From Blastococcus tunisiensis (GTDB taxonomy: Bacteria; Actinomycetota; Actinomycetes; Mycobacteriales; Geodermatophilaceae), in contig NZ_FOND01000005.1 in the NCBI RefSeq assembly GCF_900112815.1, positions 62,001 through 126,000 of the forward strand: a DNA stretch of 64,000 nucleotides. Reading direction: 5' to 3'. Shown here in pieces: positions 38,070 to 49,374 of this stretch. The first letter of the stretch is position 1. Every line of letters starts with the position of its first letter. The translations under genes and the position numbers were made by a program. The notes beneath the pieces are model-generated. The model was not told the origin of the DNA, ran no database searches, and saw nothing but the letters and a program-made list of their open reading frames with translations.

Positions 38070-38411
38070 ATGGCCGAGGACAGCCCTGCTCGCGGGGACG
38101 CTCGACCTCGGACCACCGAACCGACCGACCGTCAGCCCAGCGGGGCCGACATCGGCTGGGGGATCACCGGGACACTGCTCTCGGGGATCATCGTGTGGGG
38201 CGGGGCCGGAGTGCTGCTCGACCGCTGGCTGGAGACCCGCGTCTTCGCCTTGGTCGGTCTCCTCCTCGGTCTGGGAGTGGCCATCTACCTGGTGGTCGTC
38301 AAGTACGGGGCCGTCGATCCGCCTGCGGGAGGTCGGCCCACCAGCACGACCCGGGGCGGGCAGCGGAGCCGGCCACCGGAGTACCGCAAGACGCAGAAGG
38401 GACGACGGTGA
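38070..38411 (+). CDS. AtpZ/AtpI-family protein
   Basis: A 113-aa protein with two transmembrane helices (WGITGTLLSGIIVWGGAGVLL and VFALVGLLLGLGVAIYLVVV, shown as two separate segments), matching AtpZ. It carries an acidic/polar N-terminus and a basic tail. Its stop overlaps atpB by 4 nt (GTGA). Together with the preceding gene, this operon has both an AtpI-like and an AtpZ-like protein. Confidence 0.85.
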   Translation: MAEDSPARGDARPRTTEPTDRQPSGADIGWGITGTLLSGIIVWGGAGVLLDRWLETRVFALVGLLLGLGVAIYLVVVKYGAVDPPAGGRPTSTTRGGQRSRPPEYRKTQKGRR

Positions 38412-39235
38412 CCTCCAGCGCCTCAGCGCTCGGCAGCGTGCTCGCGGCCGAAGGATCCGGCGGGGACGGCTTCCAGGCTCCGACCATCGCGGAGTTCTAC
38501 CCGGAGCCCATCGCGGAGTTCTCCATCCTCGGGGTGGCCTTCGAGATCACCCGCATCACGATCATCTCCTGGATCGCGACCGCGGCGATCCTCGCCCTGC
38601 TGGTCCTGGCGGTGCGCAAGCCGTCGATCGTGCCAGGGAAGATGCAGTACCTCGGGGAGAGCGGCTACTCGCTCATCCGCGACGGCATCGCCCGCGACGT
38701 GATCGGCCCCAAGGGCCTGCCGTTCGCGCCGTTCCTCGCCTCGCTGTTCTTCTTCATCCTGGCGAACAACGCGATGAGCATCGTGCCGTTCTTCCAGATC
38801 TCCCCGAACTCGAAGTTCGCCTGGCCGCTGGTCCTCGCCGTGATCGTGTGGGTCATGTACAACTGGGTCGGCATCCGCGAGCAGGGTGCGGGGCGCTACT
38901 TCAAGGACGCCGCCGTCCCCCCGGGTGTGCCGGCCGCCGCGCTGATCCTGGTGACGCCGATCGAGCTGCTGCAGGTCTTCGTGATCCGGCCGTTCACCCT
39001 CGCCGTCCGGCTCTTCGCGAACATGTTCGCCGGGCACATGCTGCTGGTCGTCTTCTCCCTCGGCACCGTCTACCTGCTCACGGTGGGCAACTTCTCGGTG
39101 ATCTTCAGCCCGTTCGCGTTCGCCATGGCGCTGGCCATGACGTTCTTCGAGGTGCTGGTGATCATCCTGCAGGCCTACGTCTTCACGGTGCTGACCGCGA
39201 CCTACCTCAACGGCGCCGTCGAGCCCGCCCACTGA
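38408..39235 (+). CDS. atpB: F0F1 ATP synthase subunit a
   Basis: A 275-aa stator subunit forming the proton half-channels. The essential Arg is in TLAVRLFANMFAGH. Other conserved parts are FFFILANNAMSIVPFF and TPIELLQVFVIRPF. GTG 38408 overlaps the atpZ stop. First structural gene of the F0 sector. Confidence 0.97.
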   Translation: MTSSASALGSVLAAEGSGGDGFQAPTIAEFYPEPIAEFSILGVAFEITRITIISWIATAAILALLVLAVRKPSIVPGKMQYLGESGYSLIRDGIARDVIGPKGLPFAPFLASLFFFILANNAMSIVPFFQISPNSKFAWPLVLAVIVWVMYNWVGIREQGAGRYFKDAAVPPGVPAAALILVTPIELLQVFVIRPFTLAVRLFANMFAGHMLLVVFSLGTVYLLTVGNFSVIFSPFAFAMALAMTFFEVLVIILQAYVFTVLTATYLNGAVEPAH

Positions 39236-39275
39236 CCGCTCCACCCCCGCCAGCCACCCGGGACGACCCGGGTGA

Positions 39276-39527
<252 letters not shown>

Positions 39528-39571
39528 TCGACCATCCGGTCCGGTCCAGCTGACTTAGGGACGTGCACAGC

Positions 39572-40150
39572 ATGAACATCCTGGCTGCGGAGAGCGCCAA
39601 CCCGCTCCTGCCCCCGGTGGGCGAGATCATCGTCGGCCTGATCACCTTCGGGATCCTGGTCTTCGTGGTGATCAAGTTCGTCGTGCCGCGCTTCGAGCAG
39701 GTCTTCCAGGCCCGCCGCGAGGCGATCGAGGGCGGCATCGAGCGGGCCGAGGCCATGCAGGCCGAGGCCAAGGCCGCGCTGGAGCAGTACAAGGCGCAGC
39801 TGGCCGAGGCCCGGAACGAGGCCGCCTCGATCCGCGACCAGGCCCGGGCCGAGGGGCAGCAGATCCTCGAGGAGCTGCGGGCGCAGGCGCAGGCCGAGTC
39901 CGAGCGCATCGTGGCCCGCGGCGAGGAGCAGCTGGCCACCGCCCGCCAGCAGGTGGTCAACGAGCTGCGTGGGCAGATCGGCACGCTCGCCGTCCAGCTG
40001 GCGGGTCAGGTGGTGGGCGAGTCGCTCGCCGACGACGCCCGGCGCAGCGGCACGGTCGACCGCTTCCTGGCCGAGCTCGACGGCATGGCGGCCGGTAGTC
40101 CGGACGGGCGTACCGGCGGGGCGACGAGCGTCTCCGGGAGCACCCGTTGA
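39572..40150 (+). CDS. atpF: F0F1 ATP synthase subunit b
   Basis: A 192-aa peripheral-stalk subunit: one N-terminal membrane helix (IIVGLITFGILVFVVIKFVV) and a long amphipathic coiled coil rich in Ala, Glu and Gln (residues 50-150). I prefer ATG 39572 to GTG 39563 because the GGGAC Shine-Dalgarno is too close to the latter. The stop shares one base with the atpH start (TGATG). Confidence 0.96.
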   Translation: MNILAAESANPLLPPVGEIIVGLITFGILVFVVIKFVVPRFEQVFQARREAIEGGIERAEAMQAEAKAALEQYKAQLAEARNEAASIRDQARAEGQQILEELRAQAQAESERIVARGEEQLATARQQVVNELRGQIGTLAVQLAGQVVGESLADDARRSGTVDRFLAELDGMAAGSPDGRTGGATSVSGSTR

Positions 40151-41025
40151 TGGAGGCCTCCAGCCGGGCGGCGCTGGTCGAGGCGCGCGAGCGCCTGGAC
40201 CAGCTGAGTCGTCCTGCCTCCGGCGTCATCGAGCGGGCCAAGGACCGGCTGACCGGTCAGCCCGCCCGGGCGGCGACCGGTCCGGAGCTGCTCGCCCTGG
40301 CCGACGAGCTCTTCGCCGTCGGCCGGCTGCTCAACGGCCAGCTCTCGCTGCGCCGGGCGCTGTCGGACCCCGCCGGCCGTCCCGAGGACCGGGCCGGTCT
40401 GGCCCAGCGGCTGTTCGGATCGAAGATCTCGGCGACGGCCCTGGACCTGGTCGAGACGGTCGCCCGCCAGCGCTGGTCGCAACCGATCGACCTGGTCGAC
40501 GCCTTCAGCGCCCTCGCGACCGAGGCGTCCCTGGACGCCGCCGACGCGCGTGGTGAGCTCGACACCGTCGAGGACGAGCTGTTCCGGTTCGGCCGCATCG
40601 TGTCCGGGGACCGGGAGCTGGGCCGCATCCTCAGCGATCGCAAGGCGCCGGCCGAGGGCAAGAGCGCGCTGTTGGACCGGTTGCTGTCCGGCCGGGTCAG
40701 CCCGGTCACCGAGCAGCTGCTCCGCAACGTGCTCACCGGCCCGCACGTCGGCACCGCGGAGAACGCCGTCGAACGCCTCTCCGAGGTGGCCAGCCGCCGC
40801 CGCGGCCAGTCCGTCGCCCGTGTCACGACCGCCGTGCCGCTCACCGACGCCCAGGAGCAGCGGCTGGCCGACGTGCTCCGCCGGATCTACGGGCGCACCG
40901 TCAATCTGCAGGTCACCGTCGACCCGGGCGTGCTCGGCGGCCTGATCGTCCAGGTGGGCGACGAGGTCATCGACGGCAGCATCGCCCACCGCCTGGAAGC
41001 CGCCGAACGGCGGCTGGCCGGCTGA
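40150..41025 (+). CDS. atpH: F0F1 ATP synthase subunit delta
   Basis: A 291-aa subunit, longer than the usual 180 aa because it has an N-terminal extension of roughly 100 residues, as in other actinobacteria. It ends with the conserved [20 protein letters not shown], which binds the b subunit. It begins at ATG 40150, overlapping the atpF stop by one base. Confidence 0.95.
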   Translation: MEASSRAALVEARERLDQLSRPASGVIERAKDRLTGQPARAATGPELLALADELFAVGRLLNGQLSLRRALSDPAGRPEDRAGLAQRLFGSKISATALDLVETVARQRWSQPIDLVDAFSALATEASLDAADARGELDTVEDELFRFGRIVSGDRELGRILSDRKAPAEGKSALLDRLLSGRVSPVTEQLLRNVLTGPHVGTAENAVERLSEVASRRRGQSVARVTTAVPLTDAQEQRLADVLRRIYGRTVNLQVTVDPGVLGGLIVQVGDEVIDGSIAHRLEAAERRLAG

Positions 41026-41078
41026 CGCACCCCACCGACCGACCACCCAGACACCACCCGCAGGGAAGAGGACGACCC

Positions 41079-42716
<1,638 letters not shown>

Positions 42717-42719
42717 CCG

Positions 42720-43691
42720 ATGGCCGCCTCTCTCCGCGCGCTGCGGCGCCGCATCCGCTCCACCCAGTCGACGAAGAAGATCTTCTCGGCCCAGGAGCTG
42801 ATCGCCGGTGCCCGCATCGTGCGCGCCCAGGCCCGGGTCGAGGCGTCCAAGCCGTACGCCCGGGAGATCACGCGGGTGCTGTCGGCCCTGGCGTCGTCGG
42901 CCTCGCTGGACCACCCGCTGCTGACCGAGCGGGAGAACCCCAAGCGGGCGGCGGTCCTCGTGATCACCTCCGACCGCGGGTTCGCCGGTTCGTACAACGT
43001 CAACGTGCTGCGGCGCACCGAGGAGCTGCTCGCGCTGCTGCGCCAGGAGGGCAAGGAGCCGGTCCTCTACGTCGTCGGCCGCAAGGGGGAGACCTACTAC
43101 TCCTTCCGCGACCGCGAGATGGCGGCGACGTTCACGGGCTTCTCCGAGCAGCCGGGCTACGAGGACGCGCAGGCCGTCGGCTCCGAGCTGATCGACGTCT
43201 TCACCGCCGGTGAGGACGACGAGGACGGCGACGCGGGTGCCGACGGCATCCTCGGCGTCGACGAGCTGCACATCGTCTACACCGAGTTCCGCTCGCTGCT
43301 CTCGCAGGTCCCGGTCGCCAAGCGGATGGCTCCGCTGGAGGTCGAGGAGGTCGAGGAGTTCGACTACGAGCGGGAGGACCGCGAGTCCGGGCAGACCGGT
43401 GACTCCGGCGTCCCGACGTCCTACGAGTTCGAGCCGTCCGCCGAGGGGCTCCTCGACGCGCTGCTGCCGAAGTACGTCACCACCCGCATCTACGCGGCCA
43501 TGCTCGAGGCGGCGGCGTCGGAGTCGGCCTCGCGCCGGCGCGCGATGAAGTCGGCCTCGGACAACGCCGAGGAGCTGGCGAAGAATCTGTCGAGGCAGGC
43601 CAACCAGGCCCGCCAGGCCGAGATCACCCAGGAGATCAGCGAGATCGTCGGTGGGTCCGACGCGCTGGTCTCGGCCGGTGCCGGCGACTGA
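42720..43691 (+). CDS. atpG: F0F1 ATP synthase subunit gamma
   Basis: A 323-aa central shaft. The N-terminal helix is [20 protein letters not shown] and the C-terminal helix has [17 protein letters not shown]. It is longer than the E. coli protein (287 aa) owing to acidic inserts around residues 160-180 ([13 protein letters not shown]) and 215-240; inserts here are known in actinobacterial gamma subunits and can limit ATP hydrolysis. It starts 3 nt after atpA. Confidence 0.96.
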   Translation: MAASLRALRRRIRSTQSTKKIFSAQELIAGARIVRAQARVEASKPYAREITRVLSALASSASLDHPLLTERENPKRAAVLVITSDRGFAGSYNVNVLRRTEELLALLRQEGKEPVLYVVGRKGETYYSFRDREMAATFTGFSEQPGYEDAQAVGSELIDVFTAGEDDEDGDAGADGILGVDELHIVYTEFRSLLSQVPVAKRMAPLEVEEVEEFDYEREDRESGQTGDSGVPTSYEFEPSAEGLLDALLPKYVTTRIYAAMLEAAASESASRRRAMKSASDNAEELAKNLSRQANQARQAEITQEISEIVGGSDALVSAGAGD

Positions 43692-45194
<1,503 letters not shown>

Positions 45195-45234
45195 GCGGCA
45201 GGACACCACCGCCCCGTTCGGCGGGGCCGTCGGC

Positions 45235-45264
45235 GGCCGGGCACCTCCCTCGGAGGGCCCGGCC
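45235..45264 (+). terminator. Hairpin after atpD
   Basis: GGCCGGGC-CTCC pairs with GGAG-GCCCGGCC around a small loop, 40 nt after the atpD stop. Another short stem (GCCCCG/CGGGGC) precedes it. It would separate atpD from atpC transcription. Confidence 0.65.
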
Positions 45265-45334
45265 GTTCGCCGTCCGGGACGGGCATACCTGACGCGCACC
45301 GGGGTAGCGATCTCACGACAGGGGGACCGCGGGT

Positions 45335-45363
45335 CACCCGTACGGGTGGAACGGGGCTACCCT
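45335..45363 (+). promoter_or_regulatory. Palindrome and -10 upstream of the orphan ORF
   Basis: CACCCGTACGGGTG (45335-45348) is a perfect 14-bp palindrome. Nine nt further on is TACCCT (45358-45363), and 5 nt after it the GTG of the 89-aa ORF. This looks like a promoter with an overlapping operator. Confidence 0.45.
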
Positions 45364-45368
45364 CCCTC

Positions 45369-45638
45369 GTGGCCGGCCCCGCGGATGCCGACCATTCGAC
45401 CGAAGCGCTCGAACCCCCGGGCGCCATGACGAGGACCGACGTGGACCAGGACGACGACCGACCTTCGAACCGCCAGCCCGGCACCGCCGAGCCCGGCTGG
45501 ACCTGGCCGCCCTACGGCCCGATGGAGTCGGTGGACGGCGCGCCCTTCGGCGTCGAGGAGTGGGCGCCGGCATCGACCGTGCGCCGCCCGTGGGTCCGCC
45601 TCGGCCGCTGGACCCTGCTCTACCGCCGCTCCGCCTGA
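45369..45638 (+). CDS. Hypothetical 89-aa protein between atpD and atpC
   Basis: I do not recognise this protein. It is hydrophilic and acidic in the first half (TDVDQDDDRPSN), Trp/Pro-rich in the middle (PGWTWPPYGPMESVDG) and ends RLGRWTLLYRRSA. No signal peptide or membrane helix. The GTG at 45369 is directly downstream of a -10 box; ATG 45426 is an alternative. A stem-loop element begins 2 nt after its stop, as after real genes elsewhere in the window, supporting that it is expressed. Confidence 0.55.
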   Translation: MAGPADADHSTEALEPPGAMTRTDVDQDDDRPSNRQPGTAEPGWTWPPYGPMESVDGAPFGVEEWAPASTVRRPWVRLGRWTLLYRRSA

Positions 45639-45640
45639 AT

Positions 45641-45710
45641 AAGGACCCTCCTGCCCCCCACTCCTCGCTGACGCTCGGAGCGGGCCCCTGCAGGAGGGCC
45701 GTTCCAGCAC
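45641..45710 (+). repeat. 3'-end stem-loop element, copy 3
   Basis: AAGGACCCTCCTGC begins 2 nt after the orphan ORF stop, and GCAGGAGGGCCGTTCC closes it. The inner part CCACTCCTCGC...GCGGGCCCC forms the second stem. Confidence 0.75.
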
Positions 45711-45842
45711 GTTCCGGGCTCGGGGTGGTGCCCTGGACGGGGCCACTGCCCCCACTCCTCGCTGACGCTCGGAGCGGGCCCCTGCAGGAGGGCCGTTCCA
45801 GCACGTTCCGGGCTCGGGGTGGTGCCCTGGACGGGGCCACTG
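45655..45842 (+). repeat. Perfect 94-bp tandem duplication (two units)
   Basis: Units 45655-45748 and 45749-45842 are identical as far as I can read base by base. Each contains the inner and right part of the stem-loop element followed by GGTGGTGCCCTGGACGGGGCC. Perfect identity points to recent duplication. Confidence 0.9.
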
Positions 45843-45989
45843 CGCCGGTTCCGGCTGGCCCCCTGCGGGCGGGCTGGGGGCGACACGCCGCTACAGTGGG
45901 GGGCGACCCGTCGCCGTGTCCCGTGGGCCGGCGAACCCCGAACCGCACCGCACCGGCTCCCGGCCGGTGGTGGATCCCCGAGGAGTGTC

Positions 45990-46379
45990 GTGGCGACCCT
46001 GCAGGTCGAGTTGGTGGCCGTCGAGCGGAAGATCTGGTCCGGCGAGGCGACGATGGTCATCGCCCGCACGACCGAGGGCGAACTGGGCATCCTGCCCGGC
46101 CACGCGCCGCTGCTGGGTGAGCTCGCCGGCGGCGGTGTGGTCACCATCCGCACCGACTCCGGTGAGGACGTCGTCGTCGCGGCGCACGGCGGGTTCCTGT
46201 CGGTGACCGAGCGTGGGGTGTCCATCCTCGCCGAGACGGCGGAGATCGCCGGTGAGATCGACGTCGAGCGGGCCCGCGAGGCGCTGCGTCGCGCCGAGGG
46301 GGACGGGGACGACCCGGAGGCGGTCGACGCAGCCCGCCGCGCCCAGTCGCGTCTCCGGGCGGCCGGCCAGAGCGCCTGA
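45990..46379 (+). CDS. atpC: F0F1 ATP synthase subunit epsilon
   Basis: A 129-aa subunit that couples F1 to the c-ring and can inhibit ATP hydrolysis. The beta-sandwich has [15 protein letters not shown] and [13 protein letters not shown]; the C-terminal helices ([15 protein letters not shown]) are shortish. GTG 45990 has GAGGAG 5 nt upstream. It lies 795 bp from atpD, unlike the compact arrangement usual in the order. Confidence 0.96.
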   Translation: MATLQVELVAVERKIWSGEATMVIARTTEGELGILPGHAPLLGELAGGGVVTIRTDSGEDVVVAAHGGFLSVTERGVSILAETAEIAGEIDVERAREALRRAEGDGDDPEAVDAARRAQSRLRAAGQSA

Positions 46380-46419
46380 TCCACCCCGATCGACACGCCG
46401 CCCTGAGCCCGGCCGCGCC

Positions 46420-46821
46420 GTGACCACGGTCCTGCTGGTCCTGCTCGGGGTGCTCGTCGTCGTGCTGGCGGTCGCCTTCCTGCTGCGCCGCCGCTTCCTG
46501 CTGTCCGGTCTCGGAGCCGTCACCATGTGGCTGCGCCGGGCGGGATCGCCCCGCTGGTCGGTGGGCGTGGCCTGGTACGGCGGCGACATGCTCCTCTGGT
46601 ACCGCGGTCTCTCCCTCGCCGTCCGGCCGCACGAGCGGCTGCACCGCGCCGGCCTGGACGTGGCGTCCCGCCGTCGCGCGGGGCGCGAGGACCTCGCCCT
46701 GCCCTCGGACGTCGTCGTCCTGACCCTCGCCACCCCGGAGGGGCCCCGGGAGCTCGCCATGGACAGCTCGACGGTGACCGGGTTCCTGTCCTGGATGGAG
46801 TCTGCCCCGCCCCGCAGCTGA
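46420..46821 (+). CDS. DUF2550 membrane-anchored protein
   Basis: A 133-aa protein with an N-terminal transmembrane helix (VLLVLLGVLVVVLAVAFLL), a basic junction RRR, and a cytosolic DUF2550 domain (W-x-x-G-x-x-W-Y-x-x-x-x-L-x-W type residues in SVGVAWYGGDMLLWYRGLS). The family sits directly after atpC across actinobacteria (Rv1312 in M. tuberculosis). Function is unknown; GTG start 46420. Confidence 0.85.
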   Translation: MTTVLLVLLGVLVVVLAVAFLLRRRFLLSGLGAVTMWLRRAGSPRWSVGVAWYGGDMLLWYRGLSLAVRPHERLHRAGLDVASRRRAGREDLALPSDVVVLTLATPEGPRELAMDSSTVTGFLSWMESAPPRS

Positions 46822-46833
46822 TGACGGGGTCGG

Positions 46834-47436
46834 CTACCCCCGCGCCTCCCGCTGGGCGTGGGCACCGCTGTGCGCCCCCGGTTCCCAGAGGATGTCGCCG
46901 TCGGGGTTGGCGACCCGGGACAGGATGAACAGCAGGTCCGACAGCCGGTTGAGGTAGCGGGCGGTCTCGGCGTTCGTGCGCTCGGCGTCGACCTCGAGCA
47001 GGGCCCACACGCTGCGCTCGGCCCGGCGTGCCACCACCCGGGCCTGGTGGAGCAGCGCGGCCGCGGGCGTGCCGCCCGGGAGGATGAAGCTGTTCAGCTT
47101 CGGCAGGGCCTCGTTGTACTCGTCGCAGGCGGCCTCGAGCCGCTCGGTGTAGGCGGCGGTCACCCGCAGCGGCGGGTACTCCGGGTCCGGCGTGATCGGC
47201 GTGCAGAGGTCCGCGCCGATGTCGAACAGGTCGTTCTGGATGCTGCGCAGCAGCTCGGCCACCGCGGGCTCCGGGGCACCCAGTGCGAGCGCCGTTCCGA
47301 TCACGCTGTTGGTCTCGTCCACGTCGGCGTAGGCGATCAGCCGGGGGTCGGTCTTGGCCACCCGGCTCATGTCGCCGAGGTGGGTCTGGCCGGCGTCGCC
47401 GGTCTTCGTGTAGATGCGGGTCAGCCGGACGGTCAT
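46834..47436 (-). CDS. Cob(I)yrinic acid a,c-diamide adenosyltransferase, PduO type
   Basis: A 200-aa ATP:cob(I)alamin adenosyltransferase making coenzyme B12. The N-terminal ATP loop is RIYTKTGDAGQTHLGD; the conserved helices include DETNSVIG, IQNDLFDIGADL, FILPGG and RRAERSVW, with RYLNRLSDLLF near the C-terminus. It can supply cofactor for the MeaA mutase encoded 2 kb away. It is convergent with the DUF2550 gene. Confidence 0.94.
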   Translation of the reverse strand: MTVRLTRIYTKTGDAGQTHLGDMSRVAKTDPRLIAYADVDETNSVIGTALALGAPEPAVAELLRSIQNDLFDIGADLCTPITPDPEYPPLRVTAAYTERLEAACDEYNEALPKLNSFILPGGTPAAALLHQARVVARRAERSVWALLEVDAERTNAETARYLNRLSDLLFILSRVANPDGDILWEPGAHSGAHAQREARG

Positions 47437-47457
47437 GCCCGCAGCCTAGGAGGAGAC

Positions 47458-47526
47458 GGAACCCCCCTGCCCCCCGCTCCTCGCCGGCGCTCGGAGCCGG
47501 CCCCCGCAGGAGGGCCGTGCCAGCAC
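47458..47526 (+). repeat. Stem-loop element, copy 4 (orphan position)
   Basis: Very close to copy 3: CTGCCCCCCGCTCCTCGC...GCAGGAGGGCCGTGCCAGCAC. Unlike most copies it lies between two divergent gene starts (adenosyltransferase and murA), with no gene ending next to it, so it cannot simply be a terminator. Confidence 0.7.
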
Positions 47527-47562
47527 GTCGCCGAGCCGGCGGCGGAGGCATGCGGCGGGCCA

Positions 47563-47568
47563 TAGGGT
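47563..47568 (+). promoter_or_regulatory. -10 element of murA
   Basis: TAGGGT ends 6 nt before the murA GTG at 47575, with no Shine-Dalgarno; probably a leaderless transcript. Confidence 0.5.
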
Positions 47569-47574
47569 GGCTGC

Positions 47575-48855
47575 GTGGAGTGCTTCGAGGTGACCGGTGG
47601 CGCCGCGCTGACCGGGCGCGTGCGGGTGACCGGCGCCAAGAACAGCGCGCTCAAGCTCATGGCGGCCGCCCTGCTGGCGCCCGGGCGCACCACGATCGAC
47701 GAGGTCCCCGACATCCTCGACGTCGCGATCATGAGCGAGGTGCTGCGCCGGCTGGGGTGCGGCGTCGACTACCAGCGCACCCCCGGTGGTGGCGGCGGGG
47801 GGCGGGTGCTCATCGACGTCCCCGAGCAGCCCTCCACCGAGACCGACTACGACCTGGTGCGCAAGATGCGGGCCTCGATCAGCGTCCTGGGGCCGCTGGT
47901 GGCCCGCTGCGGGAGCGCCCGCGTCGCGCTGCCCGGCGGCGACGCCATCGGCTCGCGCGGGCTCGACATGCACATCGCCGGCCTGGAGCGGCTGGGCGCC
48001 ACGATCGTCAGCGAGCACGGCTTCCTGGTGGCCACCGCCCCACGGCTGTCCGGGACGTCGATCTGGCTGGACTTCCCGTCGGTGGGGGCCACCGAGAACC
48101 TCGTCATGGCGGCGGTACTCGCCGAGGGGACCACGGTCATCGACAACGCCGCGCGGGAGCCGGAGATCGTCGACCTCTGCACGATGCTGTGCGCGATGGG
48201 CGCCCGGATCGACGGTCCGGGTACCTCCACCATCACCGTCGAGGGGGTCGAGGCGCTCGCCCCGGTGAGCTACGCGACCGTGCCCGACCGCATCGTGGCG
48301 GGCACCTGGGCGATCGGCGCGGTGATGACCCGCGGCGACGTGGTCATCGAGCGGGCCGTGGCAGGCCATCTCGCGGTGGCGCTGGACAAGCTCGCCGACG
48401 CCGGGGCGACCGTCGAGGCGCTGCCCGACGGCATCCACGTCGCGATGACCGAGCGCCCCCGCTGCGTCGACATCGTGACGCTGCCCTTCCCCGGCTTCCC
48501 GACCGACCTGCAGCCGATGGCGGTCGCTCTCGCCGCGGTCTCCACCGGGACGGCGCTGATCACCGAGAACGTCTTCGAGGGCCGGTTCATGTTCGTCAAC
48601 GAGCTGGTGCGGCTGGGCGCCGCCGTGCGGATCGACGGCCACCACGCGGTCGTCCGCGGGCGGGAGCGGCTCTCCAGCGCGCCGGTCGTGGCGACCGACA
48701 TCCGGGCCGGTGCCGGCCTGATCCTCGCCGGCCTGGTCTCCGACGGTGTCACCGAGGTGCAGGAGGTGCACCACGTCGACCGCGGCTACCCCGACTTCGT
48801 GCAGCAGCTGCAGGGGCTCGGAGCCCAGGTGCGGCGCACGCAGCGCGACGGCTGA
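47575..48855 (+). CDS. murA: UDP-N-acetylglucosamine 1-carboxyvinyltransferase
   Basis: A 426-aa EPSP-synthase-fold enzyme catalysing the first committed step of peptidoglycan synthesis. It begins with the substrate Lys-Asn in [15 protein letters not shown]. The catalytic loop reads [15 protein letters not shown]: the Cys that fosfomycin alkylates in E. coli (Cys115) is replaced by Asp123, as in M. tuberculosis MurA. Activity should be kept and fosfomycin resistance is expected. Start GTG 47575 behind a -10. Confidence 0.95.
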   Translation: MECFEVTGGAALTGRVRVTGAKNSALKLMAAALLAPGRTTIDEVPDILDVAIMSEVLRRLGCGVDYQRTPGGGGGGRVLIDVPEQPSTETDYDLVRKMRASISVLGPLVARCGSARVALPGGDAIGSRGLDMHIAGLERLGATIVSEHGFLVATAPRLSGTSIWLDFPSVGATENLVMAAVLAEGTTVIDNAAREPEIVDLCTMLCAMGARIDGPGTSTITVEGVEALAPVSYATVPDRIVAGTWAIGAVMTRGDVVIERAVAGHLAVALDKLADAGATVEALPDGIHVAMTERPRCVDIVTLPFPGFPTDLQPMAVALAAVSTGTALITENVFEGRFMFVNELVRLGAAVRIDGHHAVVRGRERLSSAPVVATDIRAGAGLILAGLVSDGVTEVQEVHHVDRGYPDFVQQLQGLGAQVRRTQRDG

Positions 48856-48876
48856 GCTGCCCTCTGCCCTAGCCGC

Positions 48877-49221
48877 TCAGCCGTCCACCGCCCGGCCACC
48901 CGGGAAGACGGCGGCCAGCGACCGGGCGCGGGCGGCGTCCTCCGGGAAGACGAGCACGTCGGCGCGGTGCGGTGCCGGGAAGCGGACGGTCGAGCGGATC
49001 CCGGCGTCGGAGAGCACCGCCCGCAGCGCCAGTGCCGACTCCCGGCGGGAGAGCGTGGCGACCAGGGTGAGCAGCCCCTCCCCGGCCGGTGGCTCCGGCG
49101 TCCCGCGCCCGTACCCCGTGCCGAACGCCCAGCGCAGGAAGAGCACGAGCAGGGCCAGGGCGAGGAACGCGATCGCCGGCCCCACCAGGAAGTGCAGACT
49201 GCTCCCGGCTCCGATCGGCAC
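48877..49221 (-). CDS. Membrane-anchored DUF2007-like protein
   Basis: A 114-aa protein with one N-terminal transmembrane helix (GPAIAFLALALLVLFLRWAF) and a small alpha/beta domain, LTLVATLSRRESALALRAVLSDAGI...DVLVFPEDAARARSL, similar to the putative signal-transducing DUF2007 fold. It is convergent with murA. The assignment rests on pattern only; function unknown. Confidence 0.6.
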   Translation of the reverse strand: MPIGAGSSLHFLVGPAIAFLALALLVLFLRWAFGTGYGRGTPEPPAGEGLLTLVATLSRRESALALRAVLSDAGIRSTVRFPAPHRADVLVFPEDAARARSLAAVFPGGRAVDG

Positions 49222-49236
49222 GGTCGACCTCCCTCC

Positions 49237-49295
49237 GGCCCTCGTGCTGGAGCCCGATCCGAGCGGAGCGAGGGCTGGGGGGCACGAGGGTCCTT
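49237..49295 (-). repeat. Stem-loop element, copy 5 (orphan position)
   Basis: On the minus strand: AAGGACCCTCGTGC-CCCCCAGCC...GGGCTCCA-GCACGAGGGCC. It lies upstream of two divergent starts (DUF2007-like and meaA) rather than after a stop. Confidence 0.7.
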
Positions 49296-49339
49296 CCGCC
49301 GATCGAGTGTGCCACCCGTCACGGTCCCCGGCCGGGGCT

Positions 49340-49355
49340 GCTACCGGCGGGTAAC
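49340..49355. promoter_or_regulatory. Palindromic operator upstream of meaA
   Basis: GCTACCGGCGGGTAAC matches the ccrA site GTTACCGGCGGGTAAC at 15 of 16 positions. It lies 5 nt before the -10 TAGACT, a good place for a repressor. Confidence 0.6.
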
Positions 49356-49360
49356 CGCCC

Positions 49361-49366
49361 TAGACT
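49361..49366 (+). promoter_or_regulatory. -10 element of meaA
   Basis: TAGACT ends 8 nt before the meaA ATG at 49375; likely leaderless. The operator-like palindrome occupies the -35 to -10 spacer. Confidence 0.5.
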
Positions 49367-49374
49367 CCGCCGGT

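Larger units (their letters stand above)
45639..45989. other. 351-bp noncoding interval before atpC
   Basis: It contains stem-loop copy 3, a perfect 94-bp tandem duplication, and about 150 bp before atpC with a TACAGT (45892-45897) that may be the -10 of an atpC promoter. No convincing ORF is present. Confidence 0.7.

Noticed and set aside
45639-45989. Insertion sequence before atpC
   Set aside because: No transposase, no terminal inverted repeats flanking a coding region; only the stem-loop element and a 94-bp duplication.
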